Shown here one piece after another: positions 8,661 through 19,400 of a DNA stretch of 49,266 bases. Position numbers and translations under genes: made by a program. Under the pieces are notes generated by a model that was given only the letters and a program-made list of their open reading frames with translations, did no database searches and was not told where the DNA came from. Positions within the stretch are counted from its first letter, which is position 1, and every line of letters begins with the position of its first letter. The stretch comes from an uncultured Lachnospiraceae bacterium (GTDB taxonomy: Bacteria > Bacillota > Clostridia > Lachnospirales > Lachnospiraceae): NCBI GenBank assembly GCA_947565305.1, contig CANOFO010000009.1:1-49266 (forward strand). Reading direction: 5' to 3'.

Positions 8661-9672
8661 GGGCAATCGCTTCTAACTGCTCCTGCGATATCTTAAGTTC
8701 AATCTCAGCTTCTTTCTGCCTGGCTTCTATCTCCTCATACGCCAGGCTGCTCTGGACGCTGTCTTTCAGCAGCCCTTTCACTTCTTCAAAGGGCTGCACT
8801 GCCTGTTCAGACCTCTTAAGACAGCGCATAACCATCAGGTTTTCCCCTATCGCAAAAGGTTCGCACACTTCCCCCTGCTGCATGGCAGAGGCAGTCAGCC
8901 AACGCTGCATATATGCCCCGCTCTTTCCCTCCTGCATATTGAGGGACGACATTGTAAGCTCGTAGAAATTTACCGTGGGATATTTCTCTGCAAGATACGG
9001 TAAATCCGTATGCTCTTTTAAATCTTCTGCCACATGTGCAGCCTGTTCATCCCCTACATCGGCCGCCATCTCGGCAACCAGCATGTCCACGCTCACATCA
9101 CTGGTATACTCCTGCTGGTTTTCCTCATAAATTGTCTGCAGTTCCTCATCGGAAATGTCCTGTTCCCCTTTGAGAATCTCTATCAGCTCATGCTCTGCCT
9201 GAGTATAGGCATAATCGTAGTATTCCCGGATACCAAAAGCAGTGATGCCATAGAGAGTCCCTCCTGACGCTTCTGCTCCCTCACGCCTGGCATTTTCCCC
9301 CTCCTGCTGTTCCGCCAGGGACAGGTAGTCCAGTTCTGCCGCAATCCCTTTCTCCTCGGCAAGCTGCGCTACCGTTTTATTAGACACCAAGGCTTCCCTG
9401 GCAAGCTGCATGGCTTTATCCAAAGGCCGTTCTCCCGGCTCTCCTGTGTTCCAGAAATCCTTGCTGTTAACCGTATCCGTATCATACTGCTGTTTGATTT
9501 TGGCCTGGCAGCTGTCAACAATCATCTGATATTCTGCTTTCACCACTGGCTGGCCTGCAATTTCCATGACTACCTCACTGTCCCCGACAGTCTTTGTGCC
9601 GCAGCCCATAAATGCTGCGGCACAAAAGACTGCCAGAATGCACAGGAGATATTTGACATACCTTTTTCGCAT
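8635..9672 (-). CDS. SurA/PrsA-type foldase-like lipoprotein
   Basis: A 345-residue lipoprotein: signal peptide with lipobox FMGC (Cys about residue 24), then a SurA_N/PrsA-like helical chaperone region with GQPVVKAEYQMIVDSC, and a long acidic helical segment (ISDEELQTIYEENQQEYTSD is typical of the link into a parvulin domain). The later part (VDMLVAEM..., YAEKYPTVNFYELT, EPFAIGENLMVMRCLKR) has the outline of a degenerate rotamase domain, but the usual parvulin signature is not clear, so isomerase activity is doubtful. It starts 29 bases after the beta-helix gene with GGAAGGAA upstream, so it is probably co-transcribed with the two secreted glycan proteins and may help fold them outside the membrane. 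That link is inference from gene order. Confidence 0.75.
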   Translation of the reverse strand: MRKRYVKYLLCILAVFCAAAFMGCGTKTVGDSEVVMEIAGQPVVKAEYQMIVDSCQAKIKQQYDTDTVNSKDFWNTGEPGERPLDKAMQLAREALVSNKTVAQLAEEKGIAAELDYLSLAEQQEGENARREGAEASGGTLYGITAFGIREYYDYAYTQAEHELIEILKGEQDISDEELQTIYEENQQEYTSDVSVDMLVAEMAADVGDEQAAHVAEDLKEHTDLPYLAEKYPTVNFYELTMSSLNMQEGKSGAYMQRWLTASAMQQGEVCEPFAIGENLMVMRCLKRSEQAVQPFEEVKGLLKDSVQSSLAYEEIEARQKEAEIELKISQEQLEAIALEALQSAS

Positions 9673-9701
9673 ATTGGCTCTTTATTCCTTCCTCAAAAGC
9701 G

Positions 9702-12700
9702 TTACTTAATCTTTTTGCTGGTCAAAACCTTGCTCCATGCGCCGGTAAGCTTCGTGGACTTACCGTTTACCTTTACGGTCTTATATGCACGGATACGCAC
9801 ATAATATTTCTTACCCTTTTTCAGCTTCTTGAAAGTTGTGGCCGTGGTATTCGCCTTTTTGATATTGGCTTTCTTAACGCCTGATTTAAATTTCTTATTC
9901 AGGCAGCACTGTACCTCATATCCGCTCACCTTGGCATCCTTATTCCAGGTCACCTTAAGCTGCTTTTTACCCGGTTTCAGCGCTTTCAATTTTGCTTTTC
10001 CCGGATTAACCGTGACAGTTACATTTACCGCCTTCTGGTTATAATTTGCTGTCCCTGAAGCCGTTACTGTGATGGTACAGGTTCCGATTCCTTTGACAGA
10101 TACATTGCCGTTAGCGTCTGCCACTGCCACTTTCTCATCAGAACTCTTGTACGTCAGCGCTCCATCGCCGACGGTAACCTTAGCGCCCAGGCTGAACGCT
10201 TTGTCACCAAATGCTTTAGTCACGCTGGTCTTAGAAACGCTGATTGCCTGGTCTTTCTTCTGGGCTGGCGGATTTACGACTGGCGGTTTCTCCTCGGATG
10301 GTTTCAGTGTCAAGCCGTTCACTGCCGTCTTCAAATCAGCCAGAGCCTTGTCAGCAGCCTCCTGAGTCGCCTGGTCTCCCAAATCCAGCACATCTTTTGC
10401 CGCCTGTAAAGCTGCTGTAAAGCGGTTCCAGCTGACATCCGTGTAATTCCCCTTCTGCTTGGAAGCATGGGTCGTATAGTAAGCGCGTAAAAGCCCCGTC
10501 TTGTCAGCTTTCTTTGCCAGGTTATTATATGCCGTGTTGAGCGCTTTGGCTGCAGCATCGATGTCTTTCTGCTCTGCTGCCGGATTTACACGCATAACCT
10601 TCGCTGAATTGTAAGCACTTTGGTAAGCCTCCCACAGCGCAGTCGGGTAATCTTCCTGTCCATACTGCGGCTCTTTTGCAAGCGCAGCCTCTATTTGGGT
10701 GCGGTCCAGCTTCGTTACCGTCTTCTGTGCCGGATAGAGCGCAACGTCATCTGCATAGGTAGTTGTAATACTGCTGCTGAATGCAATGCTGACTTTATTG
10801 TAACCTTGTGTGGTAAATGCAAGCGTCACCTTATACCAGCCAGGATGGTCTGCATCCTCCACCGATGCCACGGCATTTCCCAGTTTAATGTCATTGCCTC
10901 CAGTGACACTATTATGATGTTTGGCTTCCATTCCCACTTTGGATGCATCGCTGGCACTGCTGCAGTACATCCACGCTTCCAGTACATAGTCGGTATTCGG
11001 CTCTACTGTGATACCGCCAAGCTCTGAAAAAGCCGTATCGCTGGCTGCATTGGCATAATTAATCTTCAAACTCTGGCTGCCACTGCGCTTCTGCTCTGTG
11101 GATGCCGTCACGGAAACGTCAGAGGGCCAATTTCCCCAATCACCTTTTCCGCTTTCAAAGCCAGACTGTGCCTCGGTCAGCACATTATCTGTTGCCCCGC
11201 CGGCTCCGCCTTCTCCTTCTTTCACCATGTTCATCAGCACATGCTCCATGCGGTATACCATGGCGCTTACCTGGACTGGATTGCTCTCTAACGCCGTATT
11301 GGCAGCTTCGAGCGCACTCTCTAAATCCTGTACGCTTGCAGCTTCAAATTTCGTCTTGTCAACATCTCCTGCCAAAGTTACCATCTCCTGCAGCCATGCT
11401 GTATCATCTGCTGGCGCCTCAAAGCTGCCCTGGCGTGCTCCCTGGTACTCGAAAGCGCCGATATCAACTTTCTCAGCCGCGGTTGCCTCTGCACCTGCTT
11501 TGTAAGGAACATCACTGCCCTTGTAGTCTTTATTTTCTAAAGTAATCTGCGTCTTGTCATCCGGCAGCTTCTCATCCGCCACCGCATCAAAAGATTCATT
11601 GGGCACTGCCATGTAAGCCTCTCCGGCATCGATACAGGGAGAGGTCTCTGTCAGTTCCAGACCTTCCGTCTTGCCAAGCCTTACCGTGCCTCCTGCAAAT
11701 GTTCCGTCTGTACAATCCGTTACATCCTTAAGCCCTGGGTCAGCCGCGATTCCCGTAAGGTCCTCCTCCCAGGGATATGCTTTCTCTGCTCCTCCCCAGA
11801 CACAGTTGTTCCCGTAATGTACGCCCTCATGGTTGACGAACTCTGAACTGTCCCCATAGAAAATATTATTGTAAATATCGGTTCCGCTGGTCTTTGCCGT
11901 AGCAGTACCCGATATCCAGGAACCCTGTTTTACTGCCTGTATGTTTTCATATCCATTGTCCCAATACATGGTATTGTTATAAACCTGATGTCCGATACTT
12001 CCAGATTCTCCGACCCAAAGGACGCGGGAGCCGTCATATCTGCCGTCATTGACGCTGACGTTGTAGCGTACTACAGAATTGATGGAATAATAAGGTCCCG
12101 GGCAGGCCATCCAGAAACCGCCCTTATTGTCATGGCTGTAGTTATACTGGAATAACACATTCTGGTTACCGTAATCGGAATCGAACGCCATACCGTCCTG
12201 TGTGCTCTCCGTATAAGCTGCCTCATTATTCTGGAATGTCACATTGTTGCAATCCCATGCCCAGATTGAGGCATGTGCCGGATTCCTCGCATAATACCAG
12301 TCCTCACTGGCCGCCTTTACCACCAGGTTGTTCTCTGCCACGCCGCCGTCCGCATTGATTAACACGATACCATCCCCGGCAACATCATGCACATAATTGT
12401 TCTTTACATGGACAGAGGGCCAACCTACCCACGGCTTGCTTCCTGCCTGCTGGCTGCCTGCGCCGCCGACCAGCTTGCGGGCTGCCCAGCAGCTTTCCAT
12501 ATAGATGGCTTCATGGCAGACTTTCTCTACCTGATTGCCATAAATCTTTAAATCCTTGAAATAAGACTCCGTCTCGCCGCCGGTTACCAGAACCATAATT
12601 CCGCCGGAGCCTTTCTTATGTCCTTCCGAACCATTCTGCGACATATAGCCGTTGACGTCATGGACATAGTTGTTCTGAATCGTAACGCCTTTCAGTTCCC

Positions 12701-13367
12701 CGGCATCATGGTTCTCCACCAGAATGCCAGTCAGCATATACTTACTCTGGTCAAATAAAATTTCTCTTCCCGGGCTGTTGCTGTTGGAATTGGTCTTGCC
12801 CAGCCTGCCCTCCAAATCCGCCTTGTCGCTCTCCCAGTTGGTCACTTCCAGATTCTCAATCGTAATGTACTCAGAGTTCTGGATATGCACGGCAGCAACA
12901 TCCTCTTTATTTAAGGCGCTTCGGTTCTGGCTGTCAAGCCATTTGCTTCCGTTGCCGTTGATGAGCGGATTATCTCCATCGCCATATTTGCCAATGACAA
13001 CCGGATTCTCCGCTGTTCCTTTGGCATCTTTAATCATCAGCTTCTGGTCATTCCAGGTGCATCCCGCTTTCAGCAGCACTTTGCCTCCTGCTACAAGCCT
13101 CAAGTCAGAAACCTTCTTAAATGATTTCCATGGCTTTGCTTCTGATTTACCATCGTTTGTGTCATTTCCGTTTACAGCATCAATATAATATGTACCGTTA
13201 TCTCCAGTTACATTCGTGTCTCCTGCCGCTCTGCTTTCTGCGGATGGCGTTTCTGTGCCCGCTTTCGCCGCATCCGCTGTCAGCGGACTTGCCATGCCCA
13301 AACTGGTCACGGCAAGTACTGCTGCCAGAAACAGGGAGATACCGGATTTCCATTTCTTCTTACCCAT
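9702..13367 (-). CDS. Secreted right-handed beta-helix protein, CBM4/9-like, FIVAR, Ig and FnIII tail
   Basis: A 1221-residue secreted protein. Signal peptide (1-36); right-handed parallel beta-helix of pectate-lyase fold (about 55-640), opening with YYIDAVNGNDTNDGKSEAKPW, the usual start of bacterial beta-helix polysaccharide-active proteins; a FIVAR module (650-720); a CBM4/9-like beta-sandwich (735-885); two more FIVAR modules (890-1020); a bacterial Ig domain (1035-1115); and a Lys-rich fibronectin-III tail. The last 190 residues closely match those of the upstream galactanase. ATG 13367 has GGAGG 7 bases before it. Polysaccharide lyases and glycoside hydrolases (for example GH28, GH120, PL families) share this fold; I cannot tell which. 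Position between an arabinogalactan enzyme and a foldase suggests a joint substrate. Confidence 0.8.
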   Translation of the reverse strand: MGKKKWKSGISLFLAAVLAVTSLGMASPLTADAAKAGTETPSAESRAAGDTNVTGDNGTYYIDAVNGNDTNDGKSEAKPWKSFKKVSDLRLVAGGKVLLKAGCTWNDQKLMIKDAKGTAENPVVIGKYGDGDNPLINGNGSKWLDSQNRSALNKEDVAAVHIQNSEYITIENLEVTNWESDKADLEGRLGKTNSNSNSPGREILFDQSKYMLTGILVENHDAGELKGVTIQNNYVHDVNGYMSQNGSEGHKKGSGGIMVLVTGGETESYFKDLKIYGNQVEKVCHEAIYMESCWAARKLVGGAGSQQAGSKPWVGWPSVHVKNNYVHDVAGDGIVLINADGGVAENNLVVKAASEDWYYARNPAHASIWAWDCNNVTFQNNEAAYTESTQDGMAFDSDYGNQNVLFQYNYSHDNKGGFWMACPGPYYSINSVVRYNVSVNDGRYDGSRVLWVGESGSIGHQVYNNTMYWDNGYENIQAVKQGSWISGTATAKTSGTDIYNNIFYGDSSEFVNHEGVHYGNNCVWGGAEKAYPWEEDLTGIAADPGLKDVTDCTDGTFAGGTVRLGKTEGLELTETSPCIDAGEAYMAVPNESFDAVADEKLPDDKTQITLENKDYKGSDVPYKAGAEATAAEKVDIGAFEYQGARQGSFEAPADDTAWLQEMVTLAGDVDKTKFEAASVQDLESALEAANTALESNPVQVSAMVYRMEHVLMNMVKEGEGGAGGATDNVLTEAQSGFESGKGDWGNWPSDVSVTASTEQKRSGSQSLKINYANAASDTAFSELGGITVEPNTDYVLEAWMYCSSASDASKVGMEAKHHNSVTGGNDIKLGNAVASVEDADHPGWYKVTLAFTTQGYNKVSIAFSSSITTTYADDVALYPAQKTVTKLDRTQIEAALAKEPQYGQEDYPTALWEAYQSAYNSAKVMRVNPAAEQKDIDAAAKALNTAYNNLAKKADKTGLLRAYYTTHASKQKGNYTDVSWNRFTAALQAAKDVLDLGDQATQEAADKALADLKTAVNGLTLKPSEEKPPVVNPPAQKKDQAISVSKTSVTKAFGDKAFSLGAKVTVGDGALTYKSSDEKVAVADANGNVSVKGIGTCTITVTASGTANYNQKAVNVTVTVNPGKAKLKALKPGKKQLKVTWNKDAKVSGYEVQCCLNKKFKSGVKKANIKKANTTATTFKKLKKGKKYYVRIRAYKTVKVNGKSTKLTGAWSKVLTSKKIK

Positions 13368-13444
13368 ATCTGCCTCCATTATCTTAATTTCCGCTTGCCT
13401 TAGCTCTGCGCAAGCCTGTTCCCTGTTTTACATCCACTCAGGTC

Positions 13445-16400
13445 TTACTTCACCTTTTTGCTGGTCAGGACCTTGCTCCATGCACCGGTAAGCTTCTTAG
13501 TCTTGCCGTTTACCTTCACCGTCTTGTATGCACGGATGCGCACATAATATTTCTTGCCCTTTTTCAGCTTCTTAATGGTTGTAGATGTCGTTTTTGCCTT
13601 CTTGATGTCCACTTTTTTAACGCCAGATTTAAACTTCTTATTCAGGCAGCACTGTACTTCATATCCGCTTGCCTTCGTATCTTTTTTCCAGGTCACCTTA
13701 AGCTGCTTTTTGCCCGGTTTCAGCTTGCTCAATGCAGCCTTTTTCGGATTTACCGTCAAGGTCACATTTGCTGTCTTTGACTTATAGTTAGCTGTCTCCT
13801 GTGCTGTTACGGTGATGGTGCAGATTCCACAGCCTTTGATTTCTATTTTACCATTCTTGGCATTGTAGTCTGCCACCTTCTTATCCGAACTTGTGTAACT
13901 CAGCTTGCCATCGCCATTGGTTTTCGCTCCCAAATCAAATGCTTTATCGCCAAATGCCTTGGTGATGCTGGCCTTGACATTGATTACCTGATCTTTCTTC
14001 TGCGCGGTCGGACCTGTCGGGTCTGATGGTCCTGGCTTCTGCGGCTGCTGTTTTGCCGGCGTCAGCAGGTCAACGGCATCCTGCAAATCTTTCACTGCTT
14101 CCTCTGCCTCTGCTTCCGTCAGCCCCTCTTCCTCAGCAAGCGCTCTGGCAGCGGAAAGAACCTCCTGGTAATAAGTCCACATAGCGTCCTTCTCATAGTT
14201 CTTCTCATCCGTTGCAGATATGGCAATCTTCTCGATGGATGACTGCAGATACTCTTTCGGGGTCTGCAATGCATTCATGGCATCCCGCAGTTCCAAAACT
14301 GCAGCTGCAATTTCTTCCTGCGTTGACAGCACATACCTCTGTACTTCAACTGCTTTCTCCAATGCTTCCTGGAATTTCTCCCAGCTTCTATCGGTATAAT
14401 TGCCTTTTTCTACACTCTCTGCCTCTCCGATAAGTTCCTGCAAAGCCTCCTTATCTTCACTTTCAAGGCTGCCCTGCTTTTCGTCCTGAATCACTGCAAT
14501 CCAGCTTAAGATTGGATCCGCTCCGCTTCCGGTAATGCTCACCGTCACTTTGGCATTCTCCGTCAAAGTGAATGCCACATTCTTCTGCAGCTTCTTGCTT
14601 CCTGCCACTTTAAACGTATCGGAAGAAACGAGGTCCTTGCCATTGGAGGTAACCACAATCTTCGTATTCCGGTCGCCGCTCCACCACTCATGGTAGCCGG
14701 TAGCCACCGTATAAGTTCCTTTTTCTAAGACAAACGCATAATCGATGGTGCTGTTCTTGGTTGCCCAATACCCAATTGACCACATGTCGTCGCCATCGCT
14801 CTTCACACCGAAGTCATACGTTGTATCACTGCTCGCAATTCCTTCTCCACCGTTTTCTCCGGTATATCCGGCAAGGTTCTCTACTGAATATGGCTGATCC
14901 ACATCTGCATTGCGCAGCTTATCTTCCAATTCATTCCTCAATATATCATGATACTGGGACTCTTCTGCCGCACAGTCAAAGAAGTAGATAAGTTTCTCAT
15001 TCCACAAAGTCACCTTGTGGGTAATGGCGCGCTCATGCTCTTTCGTATTCTTGGTGTATGTCATCGTACCCGACACGGTAATCTCACCCAAGGTCTTTTC
15101 CTCCGGCAGTGAATCCGTATCCCAAACAACAGCCGCCGTTGTCTCTGCCGTATCAGAAGCAAGTTTAATCTTAAGTGTTGCCGGCAGTTTCGTTTGCAGT
15201 TCTGCTACAGATTTTGCTGTCGCTGGCAGCTGCCCAGCCACTACCTCGTAAGGCTCTATATTTTCAAATATACTCTTATCCCAGTCACTGTACTTTCTCA
15301 GCGCAATCTCACCATCACCGGTGAACTCAATGGGCAGCCACACATATCTGGAATCGCGCAGACTGCCGCCAGCCCCTGGTCCTACAGAAATCTCGGGATT
15401 ATACCAGCGGTCTCCCATGTAGATATACTGACCCTTCTCAGCATCCATAGGAATGACACAGGTACTCTGGGTAAAGTAGGTGGTATTGGCATCTTCATCC
15501 GTACAGGGATCTCCCATCACTTTCCAGGGACCCAACGGAGTGTCTGCCACTGCATACTGTGCCGCATTGGGCGACCAGCCGCTGCAGCCCGAAGTAATCA
15601 GGTAATATTTGTCATTGTATTTAAACATTGCCGGCGCTTCCCGGGAACTGCCGATAAAGTTGACGGAGAAGTCCACGCCCTGGATGGCGCCTTCGTCATT
15701 TGTCTTGGCAATATTCGTGTAGGAATCATTCAGTTTGGCAATGTACATATTTGCATTACCGTCTGAGGAGTAGATAACATATGCTGTTCCGTCATCATCC
15801 TTAAACAAGTTCATGTCACGCACATTTCCGTGCCCATCGGCAAAGCCCTGCTTCAAGCCATCGACATAGTTGAGCAGATAAGAGCCCTTCATCTGGAACG
15901 GTCCGAATGGGCTGGATGACACTGCCACACCCGCTTTCGCTTTGGCATAGTTGCCACCGCTGCTGCCCGGAATCTGACCGTCTGCGTGAAACCAAATCAC
16001 ATACTGTTTTGTCTTTTCATTATAAATCATCTTCGGACGTTCAATGACACAGCCGGAATCCGTGGCATCATCGTCAGTCCAGATATCATTGTAAGCTAAT
16101 TTTTGCTCATCCTCCGACAGATTTCCATATAAATCCGTGAAATACTTATCGGTTGTAAACGTTTCCCAGTTAGGTACCGTGCGAAGCACACGCCCCATAT
16201 CTACCCAATTGAATAAATCCTGAGAGATGTATGCGTGTATTCCCGGACATGGACGGTAATCATTGGTTTTATCCTCGCCAATCCAATACCAGAATTCCTT
16301 CTCACTTGCTTCTATCTGCCCATTTCCATTAAAGTCATAGCCTTCTTCCCATTGAATCCTCTGCACCTGACCGCCGTGCGCCTGAATGACCTCTCCGTTA

Positions 16401-19400
16401 TTGTCATAAATTGTCGCGCCATCTGCGCCGGAGAACGTTGTGTAATTATAAATTTCTTTCAGATTCAGGTACGCCTCAAACAGTGCATACATGGCATCTT
16501 CCCTAGCTGTCGCATCCGAAGAAGAACTTAAGGCTTTCGCTGCCGCAAGAGCTCTGTCGTAAGCTGTCTTGGTCGACTGGGAATAGTTATGGTTATTTGT
16601 CTTTCCTTCGCAATAGGTTACCCACTTCTCCAGTGTATCCGGTAATTCCGGCACAGAAATATTCTGCGGCATTTCATAAAGGCTGAGTTCCGCAATGTTA
16701 CAGTTTCCACTGGCAGTCACCGCATACTTATAATAGCGGTATGCCTTTCCTATCACTTCTGCTGAAGCAAACTCATTCGCATAGGCATAATTAAACTTGC
16801 CGCCTTCCGGCGTCTTGGCAATTGTATGCAGCAGCTCCCAGTTCGTTGCATCATTGGAACCGTAAAGAGATGCTCCCACGCATCTGCCCACATATTGGCT
16901 GTCATTGTTCACATACCTCGGTGCATAGCCATAAGCAGCAATTGCTTTCGCATTGCCTGCTCCCAAGTCAATCTGCACATAACCACTCGAAACGCCATCA
17001 AAGAACGTGCTGAAATCGCCGTCAATAACCTTAGCAACCGTATTTGTCGTGCTGTTCTGGTATGGTGCGCTTCCGCTTACCATGCCCTCCGTAAGCGTGA
17101 TATTCTGGCTGTCTAAATCTATATCACTCAAGTCCAAGGTACTCATGATTTCCGTCTGCATTTTCTCTAAGTTTTGTTGTCTCTTGACATACTCATCATC
17201 TTTCTCTTTATCGAACGTCACGCCATCCACAACAAAGGTGGTGATAGAGTTGCCTTTCACCGTAGCCGTAAACGCTTTGTTAGCTGTATCTGCAGCGGTA
17301 TTGACAGATGCTGATACATCTACCCAGTTCTCGCCTTCCTCCGAAGAACCGCTGGTACGGGTAGCCGTGATTGTACTTCCCATAGTCTCAAACCTGCTGA
17401 GGTCAAACTTCCAGGTCTTATCTTCCTTTGCCGTGTTGACTGCCACGATGACTGCCTTACTTCCTTCAGGATCATAAGCCACCAAGGTATTGGCGTCATC
17501 GCTGGTTCCCATAATCGTGTAGCCCGGACGGATATATCTGGAGAATTGTCCATAAGCGTAATATTTCCTTGTCAGGACAAGTTCTTTGTTGTTGTGGTCG
17601 CCGATGGCGATGCCCCACCAGCCTTTGTTATCAGGGTCATACATGATTTCACCGCTATCATTTGTCTTCGTCTTCAAATCTTCGATGGAATCAGCGTCAA
17701 ATTCATTGTTGGCATCCACATTAAGGTCCACGGCATTCCACATAATCCATGCAGAACTCTTAAGGCCGTTGATGTCTGTGATAATTCTCTGGGCAAATCC
17801 CAAACCGCCAGCCATCTCTCCGGCATCTGTGCCTGCCCTGGACGCGCCGTCAATCTCGGACATCCACAGATTCTTATTTGCCTTCTGCGCCAACTCAGAT
17901 AACTCGGCACGCTTAGAGCCGCCATATGTATGGGTATCAATACGCTGAATTGCTTTCTTTGCCGCACTTGACAATTTGTTATAAGAATCAATCGCCGTGT
18001 CGATGCTGGTCTCATCCGTTCCGGAAAGGATAATGCTGTTCAGCACATCTTTGACTTTCTGGTTTGTAGACGCTTCCGCTTTCTCTTTCAGCGCTTTCTG
18101 GAACGCAAGAATCATATTGGACTCGGAATCTCCCTGGTCAAAGTGGCAGCCCTCCTGCTTCGCGCTGTTGGCACTCCAATAACTCGTATACGGCTCATTC
18201 ATCGCCGTTGCACTCGTGAAGTCCACGATACCTGCCTCTGCATAATGCGCAATTACATCCGCCATATATGCGGCAAACGCATTGTAAGAATCTTTGCGCA
18301 GATTGTCACTGCTTCCGCTGGCTGCCCCTGAGGTACATCCGCTGACTGTCATAAAGTAGGGCGGTGAATTGGAAAATGCCTCCGCAATGAACTCATCACC
18401 GCTGGCTTTCTTGGCTGCGTTTAAGATATTCCTCTGGTTCGCATCTTTGTTCCAGTCATAGTTCCAGGCATAACCGCATTCTTCGTCTGCCCTGGCAAAG
18501 TTCTGTTTGTACCATTCTATGGTATGTTTTTGCGTATCAATCTTCGTCACATCTTTCCAGTAACCTGGCATGTCGGAATCAGAACGCTTGATGTGTGCTG
18601 GATGCAGGAATGGGTCTGCCTCAGGCAATGTACCCTCCTTACTGGTTTCTACTACCAGCATGTTTACGAAATCCAAGGTCCAGTCATCCTTACCCGCTAC
18701 CTCAATCGTATTTGCACCCTGCTTCAACGCCACGTCCTTAATAGTTGCCAGGAACAACCCTTTATTACCAGTTGTACTGTTTGCAATCTTATTCTCTAAG
18801 AGCTGATCCTTAGTAACAACATATTCCGTCTCATTATTTACTTTGATTGCAATATCCCGCGTTAAATTGGAATTGTGGTACCCAAGCAATTTTACGGTGT
18901 AATTTGTCGCTGTTTGCGCATTTACCGTATAATGCAGATGATCCCCCTCTCCTACAGTATCGCTTAGCTTATTCACCCAGCCTACATATTGGAATTCACC
19001 GACCTTCTGCCCCTTGGTAAACCCGAAGTCTGCATCGGAGAACAAATAGGCGGCATCCTTAAATCTGCTCTCTGTACCCACTTTCATACTTGAACCTGCA
19101 TAAGAGAGAACACCCTCTTGCTTCTCCACGCCAAATACCTCTGCGGCATCATTCGGTGTTACCAACGGCGTGTCACCTGTGTTGTCGCCGCCACCTACGT
19201 TGTAACGACCGATGTTCAGGCCCAGACCCTTCTCCTTGTCAAAGAAAGCCTCTGCCGCCTTATCCGTCATGGTGGTGTCATAACCCAGACGGTTTGCCCA
19301 CCAGCAAAGGGACGTGCCCCAGCCTTCAAACTCTCCCAGCCCATCGCCATCCGTGTCATTGAACGGCGACGATTTGTCTGGGAGCACTTTCACTGTCGCA

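Noticed and set aside
8635-9672. Active parvulin isomerase
   Set aside because: The chaperone-like region is clear but the parvulin signature is not, so only a foldase-like call is given.
13380-13444. Terminator between the galactanase and beta-helix genes
   Set aside because: GCTTGC/GCAAGC forms a 6-bp stem but no T-run follows.
16144-16157. cre-like TGTAAACGTTTCCC
   Set aside because: It lies inside the GH43 coding region and mismatches the last two cre bases.
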